25,756 nucleotides of DNA from Limnoraphis robusta CS-951 (GTDB lineage Bacteria; Cyanobacteriota; Cyanobacteriia; Cyanobacteriales; Microcoleaceae): the NCBI RefSeq assembly GCF_000972705.2, contig NZ_LATL02000294.1:1-25756 (forward strand), given 5' to 3'. How positions within the stretch are numbered: the first letter of the stretch is position 1; each line of letters begins with the position of its first letter. The position numbers and the translations under genes were made by a program. The notes beneath the pieces were generated by a model. That model did not search any database. It worked only from the letters and a program-made list of their open reading frames with translations, and was not told the DNA's origin. Of this stretch, positions 9,901 to 16,382 are shown piece by piece.

Positions 9901-10729
9901 GAGAATTTACAGTAGAATCTTCGTCAATAGAAGCTATCGAAAAGCTAGTTGTATTCAGAAGGATTTCAATATTTTTATCTGTGCTTTTTTGCAGTTCCAT
10001 CAACACTTCTCCCTGCACATCTGGATCGCGCAAAGATGAGACAAAAACAGGGATTGGGTTTAAATTCCGCTCTGTTAACGCTTGACAAAGTTCATCAATG
10101 GGGCGAATATTACCCGATAAATAATGAGCGCGATAAAAAAGGATACCCACTTGAGGAATATTGGGTTTAGATGCTATTTTATTTTGATAAATTCCAACAC
10201 GAGGAACGGAAACAGGCTGCTGATAAGTATAGGATATATTTAAACAAGTTTTCGCAATAAATAATAAAGCGTTTGTATAGTTCTCAATTCCGCCTTCGGT
10301 GAAATAATTCCAAAGTTGATTTACAATATTGAGAGATACTGTTGAATGACTCATTAACTCTGGGTCAGGGCGATCATCTCCGGGTAATATAATTAACTCT
10401 GCCCCGGTTTTTTCAACCGTTTCTGCAACCACTTCTAAGCCATAATTCCAATAGGAACGTCCGCCCAAAAGTCGAATTATAATCACTTTTGCTTGGGTTA
10501 AAATCTCCTCAGCATAGGTATCGATGGTTAACTGTTGTTGCAGTTGTAAAAGGTTCACAACTCGTAGAGATGGAAAATCACTCGGAAGTTGATCAACTGC
10601 GGTGGCTAGGGTTTGAATATCGGTATCTGCTGCGGTTAAAAAAACAATCGGTGCAGGCGTTTGTTCGATGAAAATAACGCCTTCCGTGTCAGGAGTCCAA
10701 CCGCCAGGTGTAGCAGAAATTCTGTGCAT
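6983..10729 (-). CDS. cobN: Cobaltochelatase subunit CobN
   Basis: CobN is the large porphyrin-binding subunit that inserts cobalt into hydrogenobyrinate a,c-diamide in aerobic cobalamin synthesis, with ATP hydrolysis supplied by partner AAA+ subunits. The 1,248-residue length fits the CobN/ChlH family. Conserved stretches include VGKHGNLEWLPGKSVGLSE, IVNDPGEGSQAKRRSQAVI, WGTSTMRTGGDDIAEALALL, PRVDVTLRISGFFRDAFPNL and FGSKPGAYGAGLQGLM, and near the end AGVMRHGYKGAFEMAATVDYL. The length and motifs favour CobN over magnesium-chelatase ChlH, which is usually near 1,330 residues. No cobS or cobT is nearby; cyanobacteria are thought to use ChlI/ChlD-type partners instead. The ATG at 10729 begins MHRISATPGGW, the usual family N-terminus, although its ribosome-binding site is weak. 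The gene is preceded by a palindromic repeat (copy 3) and followed by 129 bp before the DUF1574 start. Confidence 0.95.
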   Translation of the reverse strand: MHRISATPGGWTPDTEGVIFIEQTPAPIVFLTAADTDIQTLATAVDQLPSDFPSLRVVNLLQLQQQLTIDTYAEEILTQAKVIIIRLLGGRSYWNYGLEVVAETVEKTGAELIILPGDDRPDPELMSHSTVSLNIVNQLWNYFTEGGIENYTNALLFIAKTCLNISYTYQQPVSVPRVGIYQNKIASKPNIPQVGILFYRAHYLSGNIRPIDELCQALTERNLNPIPVFVSSLRDPDVQGEVLMELQKSTDKNIEILLNTTSFSIASIDEDSTVNSPLFSLDIPILQVIFSSQTIQQWEADFQGLSPRDVAMNVALPEVDGRIITRAVSFKAVETWNQKLETDVVGYIPVSDRIKFVADLAANWVKLRQKKATEKRVAIILANYPTADGRLANGVGLDTPASCVHILEALQQAGYKIQNVPKTGEELIKLLTSGVTNDPEGREQRSIQQSLNWDDFKQYFSQLPETIQAAICQRWNLDFSDHSHPEIFPISGIKLNNIFVGIQPSRGYDRDPSLNYHAPDLEPTPDYLAFYYWLRYQFEADAIIHVGKHGNLEWLPGKSVGLSETCYPEIAFGAMPHLYPFIVNDPGEGSQAKRRSQAVILDHLTPPLTRAELYGSLQQLEGLVDEYYEAQSLDPSRLPMIKTRLEDLIKTENLDQDLGLVENQLNPQALNTIDGYLCELKEAQIRDGLHIFGQCPTGRQLRDLIVSIARNPSPQRLGLTRAIAEDWQLEFDPLTTDFSRFLNPKLTLENKVFLTVGDAVEVLENYAASLVEKIISGETVNTGKLTQKELNWIENKLLPNLQKTHQEVTHLLKGLEGRYIPSGSSGAPTRGRPDVLPTGRNFYSVDIRAIPTETAWRVGQLAADALIERYTQENGEYPQTLGLSVWGTSTMRTGGDDIAEALALLGVQPVWDGPSRRVVDFEILPISILGRPRVDVTLRISGFFRDAFPNLIDLFDQAVVAVSQLDEPPELNPLAAQVKQETEGLMKAGLTKEQAEMRSRYRIFGSKPGAYGAGLQGLMASQNWTDEQDLARAYINWSSYAYTSQNGESQSKLGGISAPEAFKNRLEKMQIVLQNQDNREHDILDSDDYYQFQGGLTASVRAITGKNPQTYFGDNAQPERPKVRQLKEEIARVYRSRVINPKWIAGVMRHGYKGAFEMAATVDYLFAYDATANCVEDFMYEGVAKAYVLDETVQKFIQEKNPWALRDMAERLLEANQRGLWQASNQKILEDLRTIVHEAEGAVEAVNS

Positions 10730-10768
10730 TTATAATCTTTTTTTATTACGTTTGTTGTTGTGCGGAGA

Positions 10769-10865
10769 GTAAACTGAATTAAATTAAGGGCGGGTTGATC
10801 AATGTTGTCTGTGAGAAACATAGATTTTAGCTGAACCCGCCCCTACAACTGTAAACTGAATTAAA
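10769..10865. repeat. 15-bp direct repeat flanking palindromic element copy 3
   Basis: GTAAACTGAATTAAA occurs at 10769-10783 and again at 10851-10865, one on each side of the palindromic element. The right copy contains the stop codon and penultimate bases of the DUF3288 gene. This looks like a target-site duplication from insertion of the 67-bp segment in between; the mobility interpretation is inference. Confidence 0.8.
10787..10844. repeat. Dispersed palindromic element, copy 3, with flanking duplication
   Basis: Arms AGGGCGGGTT (10787-10796) and AACCCGCCCCT (10834-10844) enclose a 37-nt interior. Read in reverse complement the interior aligns with copies 1 and 4. The element sits between the cobN start and the DUF3288 stop and is bracketed by the 15-bp direct repeat described separately. 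Confidence 0.85.
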
Positions 10866-11142
10866 GCCAATCTTCTTGATCTTCTTTTTTAACTTTGTAA
10901 ACTTGACCTTTAGCGTGTATTTCACGAGTTTTTTCAAACAGAGTTTCTTCAGTTAATTGCCAATTTTGCAAGATTTTTTCTAAATCACTCTGAATATCTC
11001 TAGCACCGGGAAATCCGCGATAACGAATTTTTAATCGGGCGAGTTCAACCAAGTTGAAGTCCGTCGGTTGATCTGCAATTAAACTCTTAACAGTGGCGTG
11101 ATCACTATTATATTGAGGATGTTTTTGTTCTTGAGTGTTCAT
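10861..11142 (-). CDS. DUF3288 family small cyanobacterial protein
   Basis: This 93-residue soluble protein contains the run ELARLKIRYRGFPGARDIQ followed by LEKILQNWQLTEETLFEKTREIHAKGQVYK, which I recognise as the cyanobacterial DUF3288 family. The function is unknown. It has no signal peptide or membrane segment and is helical with a charged C-terminus. The ATG at 11142 fits family length; the ribosome-binding site is weak. It lies upstream of cobN in the same direction, but a palindromic element and 131 bp separate them, so co-transcription is uncertain. The stop codon lies inside the 15-bp duplicated sequence, so the coding end was preserved when the repeat arrived. Confidence 0.88.
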   Translation of the reverse strand: MNTQEQKHPQYNSDHATVKSLIADQPTDFNLVELARLKIRYRGFPGARDIQSDLEKILQNWQLTEETLFEKTREIHAKGQVYKVKKEDQEDWL

Positions 11143-11190
11143 ACTAAACCCAAATTAAAATAGAGCAAGCCTTACTCAATAGTCAAGCAA

Positions 11191-11223
11191 CCCGTAGAGT
11201 ATGATCCTCAATTTCTCTACGGG
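11191..11223. repeat. Perfect 9-bp inverted repeat upstream of the DUF3288 gene
   Basis: CCCGTAGAG (11191-11199) and CTCTACGGG (11215-11223) are exact reverse complements with a 15-nt loop. It lies 49 bp before the DUF3288 start, within the 243-bp gap between two minus-strand genes. Neither side carries a T-run, so it is more likely a leader or weak terminator structure than a classical intrinsic terminator. A second 7-bp inverted repeat (AGAAAAG / CTTTTCT) lies at 11256-11275. Confidence 0.55.
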
Positions 11224-11385
11224 ATAAAAACACTTAGAAAATAACTTGCTAGAGTAGAAAAGAAGTCTCTTTTCTCAGTGAAATCGGTGACAAGCCCGAA
11301 TAGAATAGACTCGATTTAAACAGAGTGAGTATCATTACTGATTTACAGAAAGCTAATTCTAGAGTCGAGAGAAAAATCAAGCCAT

Positions 11386-11568
11386 TTAATTCTGATTGGC
11401 ATCAGGAAAAGTGCGCTTAAACTCTTCAATCAGCTCATCAATTTCTTCAATCGCTTGATTTACATCAATTCTCAGCGTTCCTAAATCGGGTTTCTCTAGC
11501 AATTTGACTAGAGACTCTCGCTTAGTCTCAATCAGAGCAATTCGCTCTCGAATTGTATTAGAGTCCAT
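11386..11568 (-). CDS. Small helical protein, 60 residues, unknown function
   Basis: The 60-residue product is strongly charged and predicted helical, with two heptad-like stretches (IRERIALIETKRESLVKLL and VNQAIEEIDELIEEFKRTF) separated by a PDLGTLRID turn, suggesting a helical hairpin or coiled coil. It has no cysteine, signal or membrane segment. Coding status is supported by AGGAAAGG at 11573-11580, 4 nt from the ATG at 11568, and by plausible protein composition. I do not recognise a named family, though it resembles short conserved cyanobacterial proteins I have seen as hypothetical. It is in the same orientation as the DUF3288 gene 243 bp downstream and the 94-residue protein 147 bp upstream. 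Confidence 0.7.
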   Translation of the reverse strand: MDSNTIRERIALIETKRESLVKLLEKPDLGTLRIDVNQAIEEIDELIEEFKRTFPDANQN

Positions 11569-11595
11569 TTGACCTTTCCTTTGCTACCTTATCCT

Positions 11596-11635
11596 CTATA
11601 ATATATAGCGGTAAGCACTGCAAGCTGCAATCTAA
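11596..11635 (-). promoter_or_regulatory. Possible sigma70-type promoter of the 60-residue protein gene
   Basis: On the minus strand TTGCAG is followed after 17 bp by TATAGA, inside the AT-rich run TATATATTATAGA, about 30 nt before the ribosome-binding site. It was identified by eye only; an overlapping TATATT is an alternative -10. Confidence 0.35.
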
Positions 11636-11715
11636 ATCGTTAGAGTCAGCAGACAAATCAACGACCTTGATTTTAATTTCAGGATTGCACTCGCGTCTCT
11701 CAACTGTACGAGCAA

Positions 11716-12000
11716 CTAACGCAGGAAAGGGGGGCGCTTGCTATCAGAAGGCTTATTTTTTGTCGTTTCTGCTAAATACCGTTTCAGAGCTTTCTCGCGA
11801 TTTTTCATAAACGTACCCCAAAAACCCGGTTGCAACTCATCCATTGTCTTAGCTAAAGCCCAGATATCAATGGCAAGGATATTGTACAGCCGTTCATCTT
11901 CCTTTCTGAGAGAGTCAATCTGGTCTAGAAGCTTACGCTCAACGTTGGCAGTCGATAGATCATTGTCTCTAGTCATGTGAGGGTTAGGTAATGAGGGCAT
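11716..12000 (-). CDS. Conserved-looking hypothetical protein, 94 residues
   Basis: The product is soluble and mostly helical: VERKLLDQIDSLRKEDERLYNI is followed by an aromatic/hydrophobic centre (IDIWALAKTMDELQPGFWG) and a basic tail (MKNREKALKRYLAETTKNK) ending in KRPPFLR. The centre looks constrained, as in a small folded domain, but I cannot name a family or function. Two starts are possible: ATG at 12000 (MPSLPNPH) and ATG at 11976 (MTRDNDLS). Neither has a Shine-Dalgarno sequence. The opposite-strand frame over the same bases reads as low-quality S/R/F-rich protein and is rejected. The gene is transcribed away from the DUF2854 gene, whose start is about 155 bp away. Confidence 0.65.
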   Translation of the reverse strand: MPSLPNPHMTRDNDLSTANVERKLLDQIDSLRKEDERLYNILAIDIWALAKTMDELQPGFWGTFMKNREKALKRYLAETTKNKPSDSKRPPFLR

Positions 12001-12104
12001 AAACAGGGATGGAACCGCTAAGGAGAGTTATACTCGTCAAACTACTGTGAGATTTCCCATCGATAACCGATCAGATCAAATAGGGATCTTCTCGACCCAG
12101 CGAC

Positions 12105-12120
12105 ATGATATGTATATCAT
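12105..12120. promoter_or_regulatory. 16-bp palindrome upstream of the DUF2854 gene
   Basis: ATGATATGTATATCAT has perfect 7-bp arms (ATGATAT / ATATCAT) around a 2-bp centre and lies 34 bp before the ATG at 12155, in the divergent gap with the 94-residue gene. Its size and position would suit a dimeric repressor operator, but no regulator is known to me for it. Confidence 0.35.
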
Positions 12121-12154
12121 CAGTAGTGAATCTACGCGGACTACCTTAACATAT

Positions 12155-12703
12155 ATGTTACGTCAAACATCTTTAGCTCAAGTGGGCTTAATATTGGGAG
12201 GACTGCTCACTGTTGTCGGGTTTGTTGCCTATTTTAACGACTATGCAACCCTAAATTTAGCAGGCTTCTTTTATGGAATTCCCCTGTTGTTAGGTGGACT
12301 AGCCTTGAAAGCGGCAGAATTGGAACCTGTTCCCTATTCTCAACCCACCTCCCCCGAAGTCTTGGCTTTGCGAGAACAACTTGCAACCGACACCCAAAAC
12401 CAAGTTCGTAAGGATGTCACCCGCTACCGCTACGGCCAGAGCGCTCATCTGATAGACACTCTGGAACGCTTAAAACTCGGGGCAACCGATGACGAACATC
12501 CCAAACTCCAAGGAATTCGCGAAGTCGCTGTAGACCAGGCCTATGCTTTGGTTCTGGAGTTTGACTCGCCCTTTGTTTCCTTAGAAGTGTGGCAAGAAAA
12601 ACAGGAAAAACTGACCAAATTTTTCGGCCCCAATATCAAGGCTGAAATTACTCAACCCCAGGAAGAACAAATAGATTTGGCCTTGATTACAATACCTCAA
12701 TGA
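12155..12703 (+). CDS. DUF2854 family membrane-associated protein
   Basis: The N-terminus MLRQTSLAQVGLILGGLLTVVGFVAYF starts a membrane region of two hydrophobic segments (about residues 8-27 and 34-53) joined by the short turn FNDYATLNLAGFFYG. A soluble domain of about 125 residues follows, with QNQVRKDVTRYRYGQSAHL and REVAVDQAYALVLEFDSPFV. I recognise this as DUF2854, found in cyanobacteria and plastid-bearing eukaryotes; its function is unknown to me. The open frame extends upstream to a GTG at 12047, but the 36 extra residues are polar and unlike relatives, whereas the ATG at 12155 begins the conserved block. Thus 182 residues are preferred. The gene is monocistronic by layout, facing CRR7 tail to tail, with a palindrome between them. 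Confidence 0.88.
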   Translation: MLRQTSLAQVGLILGGLLTVVGFVAYFNDYATLNLAGFFYGIPLLLGGLALKAAELEPVPYSQPTSPEVLALREQLATDTQNQVRKDVTRYRYGQSAHLIDTLERLKLGATDDEHPKLQGIREVAVDQAYALVLEFDSPFVSLEVWQEKQEKLTKFFGPNIKAEITQPQEEQIDLALITIPQ

Positions 12704-12715
12704 ACAGTCACCAGT

Positions 12716-12743
12716 GTAGGGGCAATTGATCAATTACTCCTAC
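12716..12743. repeat. Imperfect 28-bp palindrome between convergent genes
   Basis: GTAGGGGCAATTGATC continues into CAATTACTCCTAC, an almost complete self-complementary sequence with two mismatched positions. It lies 12 bp after the DUF2854 stop and 31 bp before the crr7 stop. It shares the GTAGGGGC end motif with the larger palindromic elements but has no long interior. It could serve as a bidirectional terminator hairpin. Confidence 0.6.
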
Positions 12744-12774
12744 CCGTTAACAGTTCTCTTGCCTGCCTGTTCCC

Positions 12775-13032
12775 TTATTTCTCCAGTCTGACCGCATACC
12801 ACTGAAGGTATTTTCCGGGGCCTAGATCGAAATCACAACAAGTATTCACCAGATATTGGGCTTGTTGGGAAATCGTCGAAAACTTTTGCAGATCTCGCGG
12901 TAACTCATCCTGTCGCTCTGACAAAATAGATTCGAGTTTCTGTTGCAGTTCGGCCACTGTGAGCAACTGCTCAGGTTGGTTAGATTCCAAAACCACATAG
13001 TGGTCTTCCTCATACATGATCGAATCCGGCAT
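12775..13032 (-). CDS. Chlororespiratory reduction 7 (CRR7) family protein
   Basis: This 85-residue soluble protein begins MPDSIMYEEDHYVVLESNQPEQ and ends CCDFDLGPGKYLQWYAVRLEK, which I recognise as the CRR7 family shared by cyanobacteria and plants. In Arabidopsis CRR7 is a stromal factor needed to assemble the chloroplast NDH complex; a similar role with cyanobacterial NDH-1 is inference. I chose the ATG at 13032. The frame continues upstream to 13143, but the extra 37 residues are basic and atypical. A second internal methionine (MLIVDKS) lies nine residues before the preferred start. No clear ribosome-binding site is seen. The gene diverges from the sulfite reductase gene across a 230-bp intergenic region. 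Confidence 0.85.
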   Translation of the reverse strand: MPDSIMYEEDHYVVLESNQPEQLLTVAELQQKLESILSERQDELPRDLQKFSTISQQAQYLVNTCCDFDLGPGKYLQWYAVRLEK

Positions 13033-13262
13033 CTTTGTACTTTTGTCAACTATTAACATTTGATTGTGACTTAGGCTTGATCCCCTGACAATAGGGGAAA
13101 ATGTCCAAGTATAACGTGATAAAATGAAATTAATTCCTGACAATCCCGACCGGATTACCGGAGTTTATTTTCTTCCGTTGGGTTGAGCTGTCTCAACTTA
13201 AATCACACTCAAGGTTCAACCCCCTCACAAATTTTGGTTAAAAACTGGTACGACGTACTTCT
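13033..13262. promoter_or_regulatory. Divergent crr7/sir intergenic region with several inverted repeats
   Basis: The 230 bp between the preferred crr7 start and the sir start contain three inverted repeats. TCCCCT-(6)-AGGGGA is at 13081-13098, GTTGAG-(4)-CTCAAC at 13182-13197, and the 11-bp near-palindrome GTACGACGTAC at 13248-13258, four bases before the sir ATG. I find no GTA-N8-TAC NtcA box. Promoters for both genes must lie here, but I cannot fix them reliably. Confidence 0.5.
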
Positions 13263-15314
13263 ATGACTACCTCTGTAAGTTCACCCACACAAGATCACAA
13301 ACTCTCTAAGGTTGAAGGGATTAAAGAACGCAGCAACTACCTGCGGGAACCCTTAGCCACCGAACTGCTGAACGACGAAAACTTCTTTAGTGATAATGCC
13401 GTTCAAATCTTAAAATTTCACGGTTCTTATCAGCAAGATAATCGGGATAATCGGGCTAAGGGTCAAGAAAAAGACTATCAGATGATGCTCAGAACCCGCA
13501 ATCCCGGTGGGTTTATTCCCCCCTCACTCTACCTCACCCTAGACCGTTTAGCCGATGAATACGGCAACCATACCCTACGGGCAACCACACGCCAAGGCTT
13601 CCAACTACACGGGATTTTGAAAAAGAACATCAAAACCGTTCTTTCAGAGATTATTCATCATATGGGGTCAACGCTAGGGGCTTGTGGTGATCTCAACCGC
13701 AACGTTATGGCACCCCCAGCCCCCTATAAAAATCGTCCTGAGTACGAATACGCCCGTCTCTACGCCAACAACATCGCCGACTTACTCACCCCGCAAACAG
13801 GGGGCTATTATGAAATTTGGCTCGATGGTGAAAAAGTCATCAGCGCCGAAGAAAACCCCGAAGTCAAAGCCGCTCGTCAACGCAACGGTAATGGTACCAT
13901 TTTCAGCGATCTAGAAGAGCCGATCTATGGTCAGCATTATATGCCGCGCAAATTCAAATGTGCGGTAACAGTTCCCGGAGATAATTCCGTTGATCTATAT
14001 ACCCAAGACGTCAGCTTAGTCGTCATAACCAACTCAGCCGGAGAACTCGAAGGATTTAACGTGATCGCTGGAGGCGGTTTGGGACGTACCCACAACAAAG
14101 AAGAAACCTTTGCTCGAATTGGGGATCACTTGGGGTATGTAGACAAAGCAGATATCTATGATTTAGTCAAGGCAATTGTCGCTACTCAGCGCGATTATGG
14201 CGATCGCCATAATCGTCGTCATGCTCGGATGAAATATTTACTCCATGATTGGGGCGTTGAGAAATTCAAAGTCAAAGTCGAGGAATATTTTGGCAAAACC
14301 CTACAACCCTATAAACCCTTACCCGATTGGAAATATCAAGACTACTTAGGCTGGCACTCTCAAGGCGATGGTAAACACTTTTTGGGGATTTCCGTTGAAA
14401 ATGGTCGGGTTCACGATACAGGAAACTTCCAACTGAAAGCCGCCTTAAAAGAAATTGTCCAGCAGTTTCAACTGCCAATTCTGCTGACTCCCAATCACAA
14501 TATCATTCTCTATGAAATACCCCCTCAGTACAAATCCCAGATTGACACAATACTCGCTCAACACGGAGTTCTCAAAGAAACCGAAATCGATCCGTTAGTC
14601 CGTTTTGCGATGGCCTGTCCGGCTTTTCCGACCTGCGGTTTGGCCATTACAGAATCAGAACGAATCATCCCTAGTATCCTGGAACGGATTCGGGTATTGT
14701 TGGACAAGGTAGGCCTAGAACAAGAGCATTTTGTCGTGCGAATGACTGGATGCCCTAATGGATGTGCTAGACCCTACATGGCGGAGTTAGGGTTTGTGGG
14801 GAGTGCGCCTGACTCCTACCAAGTTTGGTTAGGTGGCTCTCCAGATCAGACACGACTGGCTGAACCCTTCGTTAATCGCTTGGCGATTGATGAGTTGGAA
14901 ACCTTCCTAGAGCCGATTTTTGTTTACTTCAAACAAGATCGCAAACTCGAAGAAAGTTTTGGGGATTTTTGCCATCGTGTGGGATTTGACTCGATTCGTC
15001 AGTTTATAACCAACTACTCATTGAATCCCTCGATGAATATTCAGACTCAGGAGATAGCTGTTACCTTAGATCGCGAGACCCTTGAAGAAGTCTCTCCCTC
15101 AGTCGCGCCCAGTGACCATGAGGATTCAGCCATTTCAACTCAACCGTCTATCGATGATGGGGGTGATCCCAATAAAATTCGACATCGGGTGAGTGTTCGT
15201 CATCAGACTTATTTGGATTTGAGAGAAGAATCAAAGCGTCAGGGAAAACCCGTCGTTGAGATTGCGACTCAAGCGATTGAAGAATATCTCAGTCGGATGA
15301 AAGCTCAACAATAA
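13263..15314 (+). CDS. sir: Ferredoxin-sulfite reductase with a C-terminal RHH-like extension
   Basis: Sir reduces sulfite to sulfide with six electrons from ferredoxin in assimilatory sulfur metabolism, using siroheme coupled to a 4Fe-4S cluster. Two nitrite/sulfite reductase half-domains are visible, with [26 protein letters not shown] and [17 protein letters not shown] in the first. Cluster ligands follow the pattern C-X5-C (Cys452, Cys458 in [11 protein letters not shown]) and C-X3-C (Cys497, Cys501 in GCPNGCARP). The catalytic part ends near residue 590. An acidic linker and then residues 640-683 (beginning [14 protein letters not shown]) follow; this end resembles a CopG/ribbon-helix-helix module. 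The 683-residue length therefore exceeds the minimal enzyme. The ATG at 13263 has no Shine-Dalgarno sequence but fits homologues. rsmE follows after 62 bp. Confidence 0.95.
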   Translation: MTTSVSSPTQDHKLSKVEGIKERSNYLREPLATELLNDENFFSDNAVQILKFHGSYQQDNRDNRAKGQEKDYQMMLRTRNPGGFIPPSLYLTLDRLADEYGNHTLRATTRQGFQLHGILKKNIKTVLSEIIHHMGSTLGACGDLNRNVMAPPAPYKNRPEYEYARLYANNIADLLTPQTGGYYEIWLDGEKVISAEENPEVKAARQRNGNGTIFSDLEEPIYGQHYMPRKFKCAVTVPGDNSVDLYTQDVSLVVITNSAGELEGFNVIAGGGLGRTHNKEETFARIGDHLGYVDKADIYDLVKAIVATQRDYGDRHNRRHARMKYLLHDWGVEKFKVKVEEYFGKTLQPYKPLPDWKYQDYLGWHSQGDGKHFLGISVENGRVHDTGNFQLKAALKEIVQQFQLPILLTPNHNIILYEIPPQYKSQIDTILAQHGVLKETEIDPLVRFAMACPAFPTCGLAITESERIIPSILERIRVLLDKVGLEQEHFVVRMTGCPNGCARPYMAELGFVGSAPDSYQVWLGGSPDQTRLAEPFVNRLAIDELETFLEPIFVYFKQDRKLEESFGDFCHRVGFDSIRQFITNYSLNPSMNIQTQEIAVTLDRETLEEVSPSVAPSDHEDSAISTQPSIDDGGDPNKIRHRVSVRHQTYLDLREESKRQGKPVVEIATQAIEEYLSRMKAQQ

Positions 15315-15376
15315 ATTTAGACCCTTTTTTTGAGGGTTGAGGTAGAACTTCTGTAACCTAAACTTTTTACAGCTTA

Positions 15377-16147
15377 ATGGTTCAACTTCAAAGAATTGCG
15401 ATCGCTCCGACGCAAATTTCTAACCGACACATCAATTTAACGGCTGAACAACAGCATTATCTGGGTCGGGTGTTACGCTTGCAAGTGGGCGATCGCTTTA
15501 TTGCCATTGATGGTCGGGGCCATTGGTGGCGAGCTGAGTTAGAGGTGTCGCTCCCAGCGCCCTCTCCTCAAGCAATCATTCTCGAAGCGATGGTCGTCCA
15601 AACAGAATTACCTGTAGAGGTGAGGCTGGGGGTGAGTCTCCCGAAAACAGGATTTGATGATATTGTGCGTTATTCTACGGAGTTGGGGGTTTCCCAGATT
15701 GTTCCGATCATTAGTCAACGGACTGTGCTTAAACCCAGTCCCCAAAAGCTGGAACGTTGGCGGCGCATCGCCCGAGAAGCCGCAGAACAATCTGAACGTC
15801 AGATTATCCCAAGCATTGTTGATCCGATCTCCTTGGCGACAGTAATGGAAGATTCACACCTTTTTAGTTTGAGTACAACTCATCAATACATTTGTGTGGC
15901 ACGAGGTTCGCTTCCCCATTTGCTCAATTGTATGAAATCATCTCCCTTAGACTCGGTGACTCTACTAACAGGGCCAGAGGGAGGATGGACAACGGCTGAA
16001 GTCGAAATGGCGATCGCAGCAGGTTTTCAAGCCGTCAGTTTGGGAAAACGAATTCTCAGGGCGGTAACGGCTCCCATTGTTGCTTTATCCTATGTGACTG
16101 CCGTTTTAGAAAGTTCTCCAATACCAGAAGATCACCTGTCAGTTTAA
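15377..16147 (+). CDS. rsmE: 16S rRNA (uracil1498-N3)-methyltransferase RsmE
   Basis: RsmE methylates N3 of U1498 in the decoding region of 16S rRNA using S-adenosylmethionine. The 256-residue protein has an N-terminal PUA-like barrel (QHYLGRVLRLQVGDRFIAIDGRG) and a C-terminal SPOUT trefoil-knot domain. The knot carries TGPEGGWTTAEVEMA, AGFQAVSLGKRILRAVTAPIVAL and, earlier, PIISQRTVLKPSPQKLERWRRIAREAAEQSER. The usual LRxETA of the cofactor loop reads LRAVTA here; I believe this variant occurs in other cyanobacteria, but I cannot check. The ATG at 15377 starts MVQLQRIAI, reasonable for the family. The gene is co-directional with sir, 62 bp downstream, and a weak hairpin (ACCCT/AGGGT, about 15321-15337) lies between them, so read-through transcription is possible. 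Confidence 0.93.
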   Translation: MVQLQRIAIAPTQISNRHINLTAEQQHYLGRVLRLQVGDRFIAIDGRGHWWRAELEVSLPAPSPQAIILEAMVVQTELPVEVRLGVSLPKTGFDDIVRYSTELGVSQIVPIISQRTVLKPSPQKLERWRRIAREAAEQSERQIIPSIVDPISLATVMEDSHLFSLSTTHQYICVARGSLPHLLNCMKSSPLDSVTLLTGPEGGWTTAEVEMAIAAGFQAVSLGKRILRAVTAPIVALSYVTAVLESSPIPEDHLSV

Positions 16148-16382
16148 CCTGAAAAGCTGAAAAAAAGCAGATGTAAAACATCCAAAACTGACTAATATCT
16201 GTATCAAATATACCTAGCAGTTGCCTCTAAAATTGGCTAAGTCTCACCTCTGAAGCCAACTCAGTATAAGATTTGACGGCGTATCCCCAGTTTAGATATT
16301 GGCATAGGCTCAAGCTATCGTTTTATAATGTAAATAGTTAAAACTGTATTAGTCGTTTGACAGCCAAAAGCCCAGTAAATTA

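Noticed and set aside
6983..10729. Magnesium chelatase subunit ChlH
   Set aside because: Length (1,248) and conserved blocks match CobN rather than the longer ChlH.
10636..10821. 61-residue minus-strand frame upstream of and overlapping the cobN start
   Set aside because: It overlaps cobN in another frame, spans a palindromic repeat and has no protein-like pattern or ribosome-binding site.
11738..11980. 80-residue plus-strand frame opposite the 94-residue gene
   Set aside because: S/R/F-rich composition typical of an antisense shadow; the minus-strand product looks far more like a folded protein.
12047..12154. Longer GTG start for the DUF2854 gene
   Set aside because: The added 36 residues are unlike the conserved N-terminus and span a palindrome that looks regulatory; the ATG at 12155 is preferred.
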